From an uncultured Flavobacteriaceae bacterium (GTDB taxonomy: Bacteria > Bacteroidota > Bacteroidia > Flavobacteriales > Flavobacteriaceae), in the NCBI GenBank assembly GCA_947486785.1, contig CANKUU010000002.1:62001-126000 (forward strand): 64,000 nt of DNA, written 5' to 3'. Below the pieces are notes generated by a model. That model saw nothing but the letters and a program-made list of their open reading frames with translations, was not told where the DNA came from and made no database searches. The translations under genes were made by a program, and so were the position numbers. Positions 19,116-27,424 of the stretch are shown piece by piece; within the stretch, counting starts at the first letter, position 1; the number at the start of each line of letters is the position of its first letter.

Positions 19116-19306
19116 TTATTAATTTTTATAATTACAAATCTTAATGTGATAACAAGAAGTAACCAAACCGAATAGAAGTATACATAGCTCAATGGTATTG
19201 TGTTAAGAATAAACTTAGCATCTATTATACCTATAAGAGGAAAATTAAATAATAGAAAAATAAGGATAGTAATTATAATTAACCAAGATTTACTTAAGCG
19301 TTTCAT
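19112..19306 (-). CDS. Small two-span membrane protein, kinase operon leader gene
   Basis: 64 residues with two hydrophobic spans (about 8-27 and 43-60) and a basic N-terminus. It resembles in size and topology the small subunits that precede sodium:solute symporters (DUF3311/YhdT-like), but I cannot assign it firmly. The ATGA overlap with the kinase start shows tight coupling, suggesting it is an accessory subunit of the symporter-like sensor domain. It faces the ArsR gene across an 82-bp divergent promoter region. Confidence 0.7.
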   Translation of the reverse strand: MKRLSKSWLIIITILIFLLFNFPLIGIIDAKFILNTIPLSYVYFYSVWLLLVITLRFVIIKINK

Positions 19307-19357
19307 AGTTTCAAATATAACCTAAAATCTAAACTTATTTAAATAGTTATATTTAAG

Positions 19358-19371
19358 TATATTTGAATATA
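19358..19371. promoter_or_regulatory. Promoter -7 box with palindrome in front of the ArsR gene
   Basis: TATATTTG at 19358-19365 fits the Bacteroidota -7 consensus TAnnTTTG, and it lies inside the perfect inverted repeat TATATT-TG-AATATA. A repressor bound here would block the promoter, so autoregulation by the ArsR protein is plausible. The start codon is 24 bp after the box. Confidence 0.45.
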
Positions 19372-19388
19372 CCAATATTAGATGTTAA

Positions 19389-19682
19389 ATGAGCAATACT
19401 ACACCATTTAGAGTGCTGGATAAAAGTGCAGAAATTTTAAAAGTGATGGCTCATCCTGTGCGTTTAGCTATTATTGAAATTTTAATCATAGAAGAACAAC
19501 TCTCAGTTACAGAAATTTATCAAAAACTAGATATAGAGCAATCTGTTATTTCTTATCATCTTAAAAATATGCGCTTAGTAAACTTGGTAGTCTCTACTAG
19601 AAAAGGAACTAAAGTGTTCTACAGAGTGGAGTTAAAAGAAGTAAAAGCGATTTTTAAGAAAATAATTCTCTTAGGTAATTAA
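19389..19682 (+). CDS. ArsR-family transcriptional regulator
   Basis: 97 residues forming one winged helix-turn-helix: AHPVRLAIIEIL, LSVTEIYQKLDIEQSVISYHLKNMRLVNLV as recognition region, then the beta wing STRKGTKVFYRV. There is no cysteine anywhere in the protein, so it cannot be a thiol-metal or persulfide sensor of the usual ArsR kind. It is divergent from the symporter-kinase operon and precedes the porin-TRAP genes by 244 bp. Likely it controls one or both flanking operons. Regulated ligand unknown. Confidence 0.85.
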   Translation: MSNTTPFRVLDKSAEILKVMAHPVRLAIIEILIIEEQLSVTEIYQKLDIEQSVISYHLKNMRLVNLVVSTRKGTKVFYRVELKEVKAIFKKIILLGN

Positions 19683-19853
19683 GGTTTTTCTACCCTAAGC
19701 TTATAACTAACATTCTTTACATTGTTATCTATGGCAAAGCCATGTAAATGGTTGTTTATCTAAACTAATGCACCATTATCAATCTCATAAAACAGGTGCC
19801 TTTATTCTGTTAATATAGCAACGCGAGAAGAATAATTTATGAAAATTATATCT

Positions 19854-19877
19854 AAATATGTAAATATTCACATATTT
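19854..19877. promoter_or_regulatory. Inverted repeat before the porin-TRAP operon (candidate ArsR operator)
   Basis: Perfect 8-bp arms AAATATGT and ACATATTT separated by 8 bp, ending 49 bp before the porin start codon. The spacer carries ATATTC and continues into A, giving ATATTCA, the reverse complement of TGAATAT found in the palindrome ahead of the ArsR gene. The shared half-site suggests one regulator for both promoters. Confidence 0.4.
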
Positions 19878-19926
19878 ATATATATATTAGACAAAATTAT
19901 TACTAACTAACTAACTTTATTTTATT

Positions 19927-21228
19927 ATGAAAAAAAGAAACATATTACCGTTAGTTTTTTTGTTGACTATAGTATTTAACCTTTCTACAAATGCGCAAGA
20001 AGACCAAAAAAAAGAGGAAAAAAAACCTTTAACCTTCAAACCTTTAAAATTTAATATTACTGAAGATGGCTCTCAATGGGTTAGATTTATTCTTTGGAAT
20101 CAAGTGCAACTAAATTCAAACAATTTAAGCGGGGATGCTAATTTTAACGTTAAACCAAATATTAGGCGATCTCGTTTATTGGTTTTAGGTCAAGTCACAA
20201 ACAAAATTTTCACCTATATCCATATGGGTGTGAATAATATAAATAGTGGTAGACTAGGTCAAATAGACGGTAGTGACCCAACACAGTTCTTTCTTCATGA
20301 TGCCGCGGTAGACTACAAATTTTCTGAGGCATTAAGTATTGGTGGAGGTCTGCATTACTGGAATGGTTTGGCAAGACTTTCTAGTTGGGCTGGGTTAACA
20401 TCATTAACGTATGATATTCCAAATCCGTTAGTATTTGTTCCAGGAATCGGTGGTACAGATCAATTTGCAAGACACGTTGGTATTTATGCAAAGGGAAAAC
20501 TTGGTAAGTTCGAATATCGTGTTGCTGTTAACGACCCTAGTTTAACAGGTTTTAGAGAAACTCCCACAAATATTTCTGAAAATAATTCTGTTTATGGCGC
20601 TTGGAACTTTCACGACAAGGGAAGAACAATTCTTGAAGGAAACCTAAAGTATAATTTTATCGGTTCTGAAAGCAATTTACTGCCCTATGTAGTAGGTACT
20701 TACCTAGGCAAGAAAAAAACATTATCTGCAAGTGTAGGTTTTTTTAGTCATGCCAACAGTACGCTTAGTTTGATAAACGATGCAAATCCAATTTTAGAAA
20801 CTGATGATGCAGCAACAATAGCTTCAAAAACAAATACAGGAAACACTAATCATTTTTCTTTTGATGTAAATTATGACACACCATTAGGTACTAACGGAGG
20901 AGCACTAACGGCTTACGGTGCGTACATAAATTACGATTATGGAGAAAATGGCGGTGGACCTGCAGGCGCAACCGGAAACGCCTTGTATGCTCATTTGGGG
21001 TATTTAATTCCAAAAACTAAGATACAACCATACATTGCATATCAAAATAGAGATTGGGATGACAGCACAGTTTTAGGCTCTCAACGAGGAGGAACAACAA
21101 CAAACCTAGGTTTAAACTATTATATTTCTGGTCATAATTTAAAACTAACATTAGAATACGTAAAAAGTAAATTTGATGTAGGTGCAGACAATAGTCAATT
21201 GCGTTTTCAAGCACATATTTTCTTGTAG
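19927..21228 (+). CDS. Outer-membrane porin, phosphate-selective-porin-like
   Basis: 433 residues. A classical signal peptide ends at STNAQE near residue 24. The remainder alternates polar and aromatic residues as in a beta barrel and ends in a terminal strand LRFQAHIFL with a hydrophobic C-terminus. Blocks such as RRSRLLVLGQVTNKI and the DYKFSEALSIGGGLHYWNG segment recall porin O/P-like proteins of Bacteroidota. As first gene of the TRAP operon (62 bp before dctQ) it likely gives the small organic acid passage through the outer membrane. The porin class is from overall pattern; substrate is inferred from neighbours. Confidence 0.7.
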   Translation: MKKRNILPLVFLLTIVFNLSTNAQEDQKKEEKKPLTFKPLKFNITEDGSQWVRFILWNQVQLNSNNLSGDANFNVKPNIRRSRLLVLGQVTNKIFTYIHMGVNNINSGRLGQIDGSDPTQFFLHDAAVDYKFSEALSIGGGLHYWNGLARLSSWAGLTSLTYDIPNPLVFVPGIGGTDQFARHVGIYAKGKLGKFEYRVAVNDPSLTGFRETPTNISENNSVYGAWNFHDKGRTILEGNLKYNFIGSESNLLPYVVGTYLGKKKTLSASVGFFSHANSTLSLINDANPILETDDAATIASKTNTGNTNHFSFDVNYDTPLGTNGGALTAYGAYINYDYGENGGGPAGATGNALYAHLGYLIPKTKIQPYIAYQNRDWDDSTVLGSQRGGTTTNLGLNYYISGHNLKLTLEYVKSKFDVGADNSQLRFQAHIFL

Positions 21229-21290
21229 TAGTTTGTGCTTAACAACTTTAACACATAAATTTAAATCTCATTTTCTTAAAACTTTGTTAT

Positions 21291-21794
21291 ATGGAGAAAC
21301 TAATAAAAACAATGAATAATATCACCGAAAAAGTAGGTGAAATATCAAGCTGGCTAGCTGTTTTTATGGTGGTTATCATAAGCTTAGATGTTATTATTCG
21401 CTATTTATTCCAATTCACTTTTATTTGGATTGTGGAGCTTGAGATATACTTGTTTGGATTTATGTTCTTATTGGGTTCTGGCTATGCATTAAAACATGAA
21501 AAGCATGTGCGCGTAGATGTGTTTTATAGTAAGATGACTAACAAGAATAAGGCATTTATAGATCTATTTGGAGGTTTGTTTTACATGGTGCCGTGGTGCT
21601 GGGTAGTTATGTCTGGTTCATGGAAATATGCATATTCTTCCTTATTAATGGGAGAGAGTTCTCCGCAGCCAGGTGGTTTACCAGCATTATATATTTTAAA
21701 ATTTGCCATATTCTTAGGGTTTTCTCTATTGCTATTTCAAGGAATTGCGCAACTACTTAATTCGGTAAATATTTTATTAAAAAAGAAAGTTTAG
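21291..21794 (+). CDS. dctQ: TRAP transporter small permease subunit
   Basis: 167 residues with four hydrophobic spans. The DctQ signature is visible: LDVIIRYLFQFTFIWIVELE, FMFLLGSGYALKHEKHVRVDVF, then a C-terminal pair of spans. It forms the membrane complex with the large permease encoded 1 bp downstream (stop at 21794, next start at 21796). Normal length for the family. Confidence 0.93.
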   Translation: MEKLIKTMNNITEKVGEISSWLAVFMVVIISLDVIIRYLFQFTFIWIVELEIYLFGFMFLLGSGYALKHEKHVRVDVFYSKMTNKNKAFIDLFGGLFYMVPWCWVVMSGSWKYAYSSLLMGESSPQPGGLPALYILKFAIFLGFSLLLFQGIAQLLNSVNILLKKKV

Positions 21795-21795
21795 C

Positions 21796-23142
21796 ATGGA
21801 AATTTTAGCAATCGTATTATTTTTAGTCATCTTTATTTTAATCCTTAAAGGATATCCAGTAGCATTAACTCTAGGAGGAATCTCCATAATATTTGCTTTA
21901 TGCATTAGCATTTTCGCTCCAGAATATTTTTCGATGTCAACTTTTAATATTCTTCCATCACGTATCATGGGCGTTATTAATAATTACGTTTTAATGGCGG
22001 TTCCATTGTTTATATTCATGGGAATAATGCTTGAAAAATCTGGTCTGGCAGAGAGTCTTTTAGAAACCATGGCGATGATGTTCGGTACTGTTCGCGGTGG
22101 TTTAGCCATATCTGTGGTTATCGTAGGAGCATTATTAGCTGCTTCTACAGGTATTGTAGGTGCAACCGTGGTTACCATGGGTTTAATTAGTCTACCTACA
22201 ATGCTCAAACGCGGTTATAAAACCGAACTTGCCACGGGCGTCATTGCCTCAGCGGGTACCTTAGGCCAAATTATTCCGCCATCCATTGTCTTGGTGCTGT
22301 TGGCAGATACTATAAACAGCTCATCAAAAGGAGCTGAATCTGTAGATGTTGGTGCCTTATTTTCAGCAGCATTAATCCCTGGACTGGTTTTGGTGGCTTG
22401 TTACATACTGTATATTTTGATTATTTCTTATATCAGGAAAGATGATGCACCTGCAATTCCTAAAGAAGAAATAATAGCATTTAGGGGAGATAATTTTACT
22501 TCTAAAATCATAAAGGTACTCGTACTTCCTGTGCTATTAATTGTTCTTGTATTGGGGTCTATTTTTACAGGAATTGCCTCACCAACAGAGGCTTCTGCAA
22601 TAGGTGCATTAGGTGCGACCATACTTACAATTATACAAAAGAAATTCAGTTTAGCAATCTTAAAGAAAGTGGCTCAGGAAACTATGAAGCTAACCACAAT
22701 GGTATTCTTCATTTTACTTGGTGCTACTACATTTACTCTTGTTTTCAGGAGCTTAGGAGGAGACCATTATTTACAGGAATTAATTCTATCCTCACAACTA
22801 ACTCCGCTCATGTTTCTATTGCTAGTTATGGTTGTCATATTTATTGCAGGTTTTTTTATTGATTTTATTGAAATAATTTTCATAATCATTCCTGTAGTTA
22901 CCCCAGTATTTAATGCCTTTGATATGAATATGCTATGGGTAGGTATTTTGATAGCACTAAACTTGCAAACCTCCTTTCTAACACCTCCTTTTGGTTTTGC
23001 GCTATTCTATTTAAAGGGGGTGGCTCCTCCTGAAGTGAAAACAAGCCATATTTATAAAGGTATCGTGCCTTTTATTTTAATTCAACTAATCATTGTGGGA
23101 ATGGTAACTTTCTTTCCAGAGATTATTTTCCTACTTAAATAA
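21796..23142 (+). CDS. dctM: TRAP transporter large permease subunit
   Basis: 448 residues, slightly longer than a minimal DctM. About a dozen spans, with typical blocks GYPVALTLGGISIIFAL, VPLFIFMGIMLEKSG, GIVGATVVTMGLISLPTML, GTLGQIIPPSIVLVLLAD and LTPPFGFALFYLKG. This is the sodium-coupled translocating subunit. It is encoded between dctQ and the binding-protein gene (22 bp downstream), giving a complete three-part TRAP system. Confidence 0.95.
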   Translation: MEILAIVLFLVIFILILKGYPVALTLGGISIIFALCISIFAPEYFSMSTFNILPSRIMGVINNYVLMAVPLFIFMGIMLEKSGLAESLLETMAMMFGTVRGGLAISVVIVGALLAASTGIVGATVVTMGLISLPTMLKRGYKTELATGVIASAGTLGQIIPPSIVLVLLADTINSSSKGAESVDVGALFSAALIPGLVLVACYILYILIISYIRKDDAPAIPKEEIIAFRGDNFTSKIIKVLVLPVLLIVLVLGSIFTGIASPTEASAIGALGATILTIIQKKFSLAILKKVAQETMKLTTMVFFILLGATTFTLVFRSLGGDHYLQELILSSQLTPLMFLLLVMVVIFIAGFFIDFIEIIFIIIPVVTPVFNAFDMNMLWVGILIALNLQTSFLTPPFGFALFYLKGVAPPEVKTSHIYKGIVPFILIQLIIVGMVTFFPEIIFLLK

Positions 23143-23164
23143 TCATAATTTAAATTAATTCAAA

Positions 23165-24277
23165 ATGAAAAAAAATAATTTATTTAAGACAATCACAGCA
23201 GTTCTAACACTAATGTTGGTAGTGGTATCATGTAATGAAAAAGATGCAAAAACATCAAATACCTCAGCAGCTGCTGCTGAAAAAAAAGTTTATAATTGGC
23301 AAATGACAACAACATGGCCTCCTAATTTCCCAGTTGTTGGTGAAGTAGCTAATAAGTATGCCGAATGGGTAGAGGAGATGTCAAATGGGCAATTAAAAAT
23401 AAAAGTTTATGGTGGTGGTGAATTGGTTCCATCTTTAGAAGCTTTTGATGCTGTATCTAACGGAACCATAGAAATGGGTTCAGGCGCATCTTATTATTGG
23501 GCAGGAAAAACTCCAGCAGCACAGTTTTTTGCAGCAGTACCCTTTGGTATGAATAGTCAACAACTTACTTCTTGGCTAGAAACAGGTGGAGGCTTAGAAT
23601 TATGGAGAAAAACATACGCTAAATTTAATCTTGTTCCCTTTATGGGAGGTAACTCAGGCGTTCAAATGGGCGGTTGGTTTAACAAAGAGATTAAATCTGT
23701 GTCCGATTTAAAAGGTTTAAAAATGCGTTTGCCAGGTATTGGTGGTAAGGTATTACAAAAAGCAGGCGGTGCTGCCGTTCTTGTTGCTGCTGGAGAGATT
23801 TACACAAGCATGGAGCGTGGTGTAATTGATGCTACAGAATGGATAGGTCCTTATCATGATTATAAAATGGGCTTTAATAAAGTAGCAAAATACTATTATA
23901 CACCAGGATGGCATGAGCCAGGTACGCAATTTGAGTTTTTTGTGAACAAAGAAAAGTACGATGATTTACCAAAACATTTACAAGCTATTTTAGAAGCTGC
24001 TTCAAAAAGAGCACAAGTATGGGTATTATCAGAATTTGATAGGCAGAACGGGATTTTCTTAGATAAGTTGGTAAAAGAGGAAGGAGTAGAAGTGCGTGAA
24101 TTTTCTAAAGAAACCTTAGATATTCTAAGGGGCTATACTGATGAAGCTTTACGAGAAATGATTGGTGACGATGCCTTGTCTAAAGAGGTTTATGAAAGTT
24201 ATTCAAAATTTCAAAACCGTGTTTCCAAGTGGTCTAAAGTAACAGAGCAGGCTTATTACAATAAAATTCAGAAATAA
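23165..24277 (+). CDS. TRAP substrate-binding lipoprotein, TakP-like (2-oxoacid/pyruvate class)
   Basis: 370 residues. Unlike Gram-negative soluble DctP proteins, this one has a lipobox (VVSC, Cys23), so it is tethered to a membrane. The mature part carries MTTTWPPNFP, FDAVSNGTIEMG, RLPGIGGKVLQKAGG, AGEIYTSMERGVIDATEW and IGPYHDYKMGF. These blocks match the TakP-type binding proteins that take pyruvate and other 2-oxoacids. The neighbouring phosphoenolpyruvate synthase supports pyruvate as a ligand. The subfamily call is from motif memory and would need a structure-based alignment of the carboxylate-binding Arg and Trp positions. Confidence 0.85.
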   Translation: MKKNNLFKTITAVLTLMLVVVSCNEKDAKTSNTSAAAAEKKVYNWQMTTTWPPNFPVVGEVANKYAEWVEEMSNGQLKIKVYGGGELVPSLEAFDAVSNGTIEMGSGASYYWAGKTPAAQFFAAVPFGMNSQQLTSWLETGGGLELWRKTYAKFNLVPFMGGNSGVQMGGWFNKEIKSVSDLKGLKMRLPGIGGKVLQKAGGAAVLVAAGEIYTSMERGVIDATEWIGPYHDYKMGFNKVAKYYYTPGWHEPGTQFEFFVNKEKYDDLPKHLQAILEAASKRAQVWVLSEFDRQNGIFLDKLVKEEGVEVREFSKETLDILRGYTDEALREMIGDDALSKEVYESYSKFQNRVSKWSKVTEQAYYNKIQK

Positions 24278-24321
24278 TACGATAAGTATTTCAATTTTTA
24301 GTTTAGTTAATTTGTCTATGG

Positions 24322-24344
24322 GGGTTGATTTTTATAATTAACCC
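24322..24344 (+). terminator. Stem-loop between the TRAP genes and osmC
   Basis: GGGTTGATT and AATTAACCC form a 9-bp stem (one GU pair) with a 5-nt loop, 45 bp after the TRAP binding-protein stop. There is no following U-run, so it may be an attenuator or an mRNA-stabilising hairpin rather than a full terminator. Confidence 0.4.
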
Positions 24345-24446
24345 TCATATTTATAGGTGTTACAGTAAACACATCATCTTTTTCATACGAAAATCTATAC
24401 TTATTATTTTAAAGGCTAAACCCATCTGTAATAATAACATTCTATC

Positions 24447-24890
24447 ATGAAAAATATTAGCATTGCACTAAATCAATATTCTTCTTTGGTAATGCAATTA
24501 GAAAATGAAGATGAAAATATATTGGTTGGCAGATCCAACAACAGTCTATATTCTTCAAAAGGACTTGTAGGAGGCGAGTATTTACTGGTAGGTATTGGTG
24601 GTTGTTTTTCTAGCGCCTTACTGTCTGCTGCTCAATCTAGCAACATCAAGATAATTGGCCTTAAAGTTGAAGTTACCGCTAAAATTTCGGTATCTCTTAA
24701 GAGGTTGAATAAAATTAATTTAACTATTTCTTATGGCTATTGTAGCTCACCGAATGAATTTGAGAAATTATTAAAAGTGGCAGAAAAAGGCTGTATATCA
24801 ATCAACACATTAAAACATAAACCACTTATTAGTATCAAATCTACTACCCCAAAAATTGAAAAACCAGTAATATCAATTCCCACTACTTAA
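24447..24890 (+). CDS. OsmC family protein
   Basis: 147 residues. The two redox-active cysteines of OsmC/Ohr proteins are present: Cys53 in LVGIGGCFSSALLSAA and Cys116 in VAEKGCISIN. Length is normal. OsmC proteins reduce organic hydroperoxides in the cytosol; other members have unknown substrates. It lies 20 bp upstream of the phosphoenolpyruvate synthase gene and 169 bp after the TRAP genes, with a stem-loop between, so it is probably co-transcribed with ppsA. Why an OsmC protein belongs to a 2-oxoacid cassette is unclear. Confidence 0.85.
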   Translation: MKNISIALNQYSSLVMQLENEDENILVGRSNNSLYSSKGLVGGEYLLVGIGGCFSSALLSAAQSSNIKIIGLKVEVTAKISVSLKRLNKINLTISYGYCSSPNEFEKLLKVAEKGCISINTLKHKPLISIKSTTPKIEKPVISIPTT

Positions 24891-24910
24891 TATATTTATT
24901 AAACAGACCA

Positions 24911-27346
24911 ATGAAAAAGCAGAAAATTTTCATACGTGAATTATCAGATTTAACACTAGGAGATTTGCCTCATGTAGGAGGTAAAAACGCCTCCTTAGGT
25001 GAAATGATACAAAATCTTTCTTCTCGGAACGTAAATGTTCCAAATGGTTTTGCAGTTACTGTAGATGCCTTTGATGAATTTATCTCAGAGAACAATCTTA
25101 AGAATAGAATTGCAGAGGAATTAAACGATTTAGATGTAACGGACATAATTAAGCTACGTAAAGCAGGTTCTCAAGTTCGAAAATTAATATCTAACGGTAA
25201 ATTCCCAATTATTGTTGAAAAGGAGATACTTAAATCGTATTATAAACTATCGGAAAACTATGACCAAGAAGCTACCGATGTAGCTGTGCGTTCATCGGCG
25301 ACTGCTGAAGATTTGCCCGATGCTTCTTTTGCAGGGCAACAATCAAGCTATCTAAATATTCGTGGAGGGGAAATGATTTTGACCGCTATTAGAAGCTGTT
25401 TTGCTTCACTCTACACCGATCGCGCAATATCTTATAGATCTTCAAAAGGTTTTGATCATTTTTTAGTAAAATTATCTGTATGCGTTCAAAAAATGGTTCG
25501 TTCTGACCTAGGAGTATCTGGTGTTGCATTCTCTTTAGACACGGAGAGCGGGTTTAAGGATATTGTACTTATTAACGGTGCCTATGGTCTCGGAGAATTA
25601 GTTGTTGGTGGTGAAATTTCACCAGACGAGTTCCTCGTATTTAAGCCTACGCTAAAAAAAGGGTTCCAATCTATTATCGATAAAAAACTTGGTAATAAAA
25701 CTCATAAAATGGTTTACGGAAATAAACCATTTGAAACAGTTAAAAAAGTACCTCTCGATAAGAAAAGACAACAACAATTTTGTTTAAGTGATGAACAAAT
25801 TATTCAACTATCTGAATGGGTTCAAAAAATTGAAGAATATTATGCCTCTCTGCGGGGGTCTTGGTGTCCAATGGATATAGAGTGGGCAGTTGATGGACTA
25901 TCAAACGAGCTCTACATTGTTCAAGCAAGACCAGAGACTATCCACTCTCAGCAAGAGGAACAAGATACGGTAAAAGAATATCATATTGAGGAATCAGAAA
26001 AGTTGGTAGAGAAGCTTCTACTTGAAGGCGTTGCCGTTGGCGATAAGATAGGTGCCGGACGTGTGCGAAAAATATTAACTCTTGATGGTCGTGACGGTAG
26101 CTCCGATGAAACTGATTTTAAAGAAGGAGAAGTACTAGTTACCGAAATGACAGATCCAGATTGGGAGCCACTAATGAAAAAAGCTTCTGCTGTTATTACA
26201 GAAAAAGGAGGAAGAACGTGCCATGCGGCTATTGTGGCGCGTGAAATTGGAGTACCCGCCATTGTAGGGGCAATGCATGCAACAACGCACCTAGAAAATG
26301 GTCAAGAAATTTCTGTTAGCTGCGCAGAAGGTAGCACAGGAAAAATATATGATGGAATTATAAAGTATAATTTAAAAGAAACGTTATACACAGATTTTCC
26401 AAAAACAGAAACTCCGGTGATGATGAATATAGGTTCTCCCGAATTAGCTTTTCAATATAGAAAAATTCCCAATTCAGGAGTTGGGCTGGCAAGAGAGGAG
26501 TTTATTATCAACAATCATATAAAAGTACATCCACTTGCCTTACTAAATCATCGAAAGTTAAATGACTTAGAATTGTCTAAAAGCATTGAAAAACTGATAA
26601 GGGGTTATGAATCTGAGGAATCTTATTTTATAAATAAACTTGCACAAGGCATAGCTAAAATCGCCGCTTCGTTTTATCCAAAAAAGGTTATAACCAGACT
26701 CTCTGATTTTAAAACTAATGAGTACTATAATCTTCTTGGTGGAAAATACTTTGAACCAAAAGAAGAAAACCCTATGATCGGGTGGCGAGGTGCTTCAAGA
26801 TACTATTCAGATGTCTTTAAAGAAGCTTTTGTACTCGAGTGTAAAGCTTTGGTTAAGGTTAGGGAAGAATTTGGATTAATAAATACAACGATAATGGTTC
26901 CATTTTGTAGAACACCGGAAGAGCTTAAAAAGGTTTTGAGCATCATGAAAGAAAACGGTCTTCATAGAGGCGAAAAAGGTCTTGAAATATATTTGATGGC
27001 TGAATTACCCTCGAATGTATTGTTAGCTGACCAATTTGCACCTTTAATTGACGGGTTTTCCATAGGATCTAATGATTTAACACAATTAACTTTAGGTCTT
27101 GATAGAGATTCAAGTTTAGTTGCCAGTTTATATGATGAAAGAAATCAGGCCGTAAAAAAAATGATTAAAATGTTGATAACCACAGCTAAAAAACATAAGG
27201 TTAAAGTAGGTATTTGTGGGCAAGGTCCTTCAGATTTTCCTGATTTTTCTCAATTTCTAGTAGAAGAAGGTATTGATACAATATCCGTTACTCCAGATTC
27301 AATGTTAAAAACTTTAAAAGTTATAAAAGCTATTGAATCAAACTAA
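24911..27346 (+). CDS. ppsA: Phosphoenolpyruvate synthase
   Basis: 811 residues, full length for PpsA. The N-terminal ATP-grasp domain has GGKNASLGEM and RSSATAEDLPDASFAGQQ. The central phosphohistidine domain is GGRTCHAAIVAREIGVPAIVG. The C-terminal TIM barrel carries the family blocks IGWRGASRYY, MVPFCRTPEEL, GSNDLTQLTLGLDRD and the catalytic-Cys segment GICGQGPSD. It converts pyruvate plus ATP to phosphoenolpyruvate, AMP and phosphate, the entry into gluconeogenesis. It follows osmC by 20 bp and ends the island operon. With the TakP-type importer it makes a direct uptake-to-PEP route. Confidence 0.95.
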   Translation: MKKQKIFIRELSDLTLGDLPHVGGKNASLGEMIQNLSSRNVNVPNGFAVTVDAFDEFISENNLKNRIAEELNDLDVTDIIKLRKAGSQVRKLISNGKFPIIVEKEILKSYYKLSENYDQEATDVAVRSSATAEDLPDASFAGQQSSYLNIRGGEMILTAIRSCFASLYTDRAISYRSSKGFDHFLVKLSVCVQKMVRSDLGVSGVAFSLDTESGFKDIVLINGAYGLGELVVGGEISPDEFLVFKPTLKKGFQSIIDKKLGNKTHKMVYGNKPFETVKKVPLDKKRQQQFCLSDEQIIQLSEWVQKIEEYYASLRGSWCPMDIEWAVDGLSNELYIVQARPETIHSQQEEQDTVKEYHIEESEKLVEKLLLEGVAVGDKIGAGRVRKILTLDGRDGSSDETDFKEGEVLVTEMTDPDWEPLMKKASAVITEKGGRTCHAAIVAREIGVPAIVGAMHATTHLENGQEISVSCAEGSTGKIYDGIIKYNLKETLYTDFPKTETPVMMNIGSPELAFQYRKIPNSGVGLAREEFIINNHIKVHPLALLNHRKLNDLELSKSIEKLIRGYESEESYFINKLAQGIAKIAASFYPKKVITRLSDFKTNEYYNLLGGKYFEPKEENPMIGWRGASRYYSDVFKEAFVLECKALVKVREEFGLINTTIMVPFCRTPEELKKVLSIMKENGLHRGEKGLEIYLMAELPSNVLLADQFAPLIDGFSIGSNDLTQLTLGLDRDSSLVASLYDERNQAVKKMIKMLITTAKKHKVKVGICGQGPSDFPDFSQFLVEEGIDTISVTPDSMLKTLKVIKAIESN

Positions 27347-27394
27347 GTTATGCACGGCTTAAAAATAAATACTAACTAGTTTTTATCCTTAAAA

Positions 27395-27424
27395 AATCTC
27401 CTTTGCTTTGCATTGGAGGTTTTA
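27395..27424 (+). terminator. Terminator after ppsA
   Basis: Stem AATCTCC/GGAGGTT, with an inner TGC/GCA pair, followed by TTTT; 48 bp after the ppsA stop. Good candidate for the end of the porin-TRAP-ppsA transcript. Confidence 0.55.
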
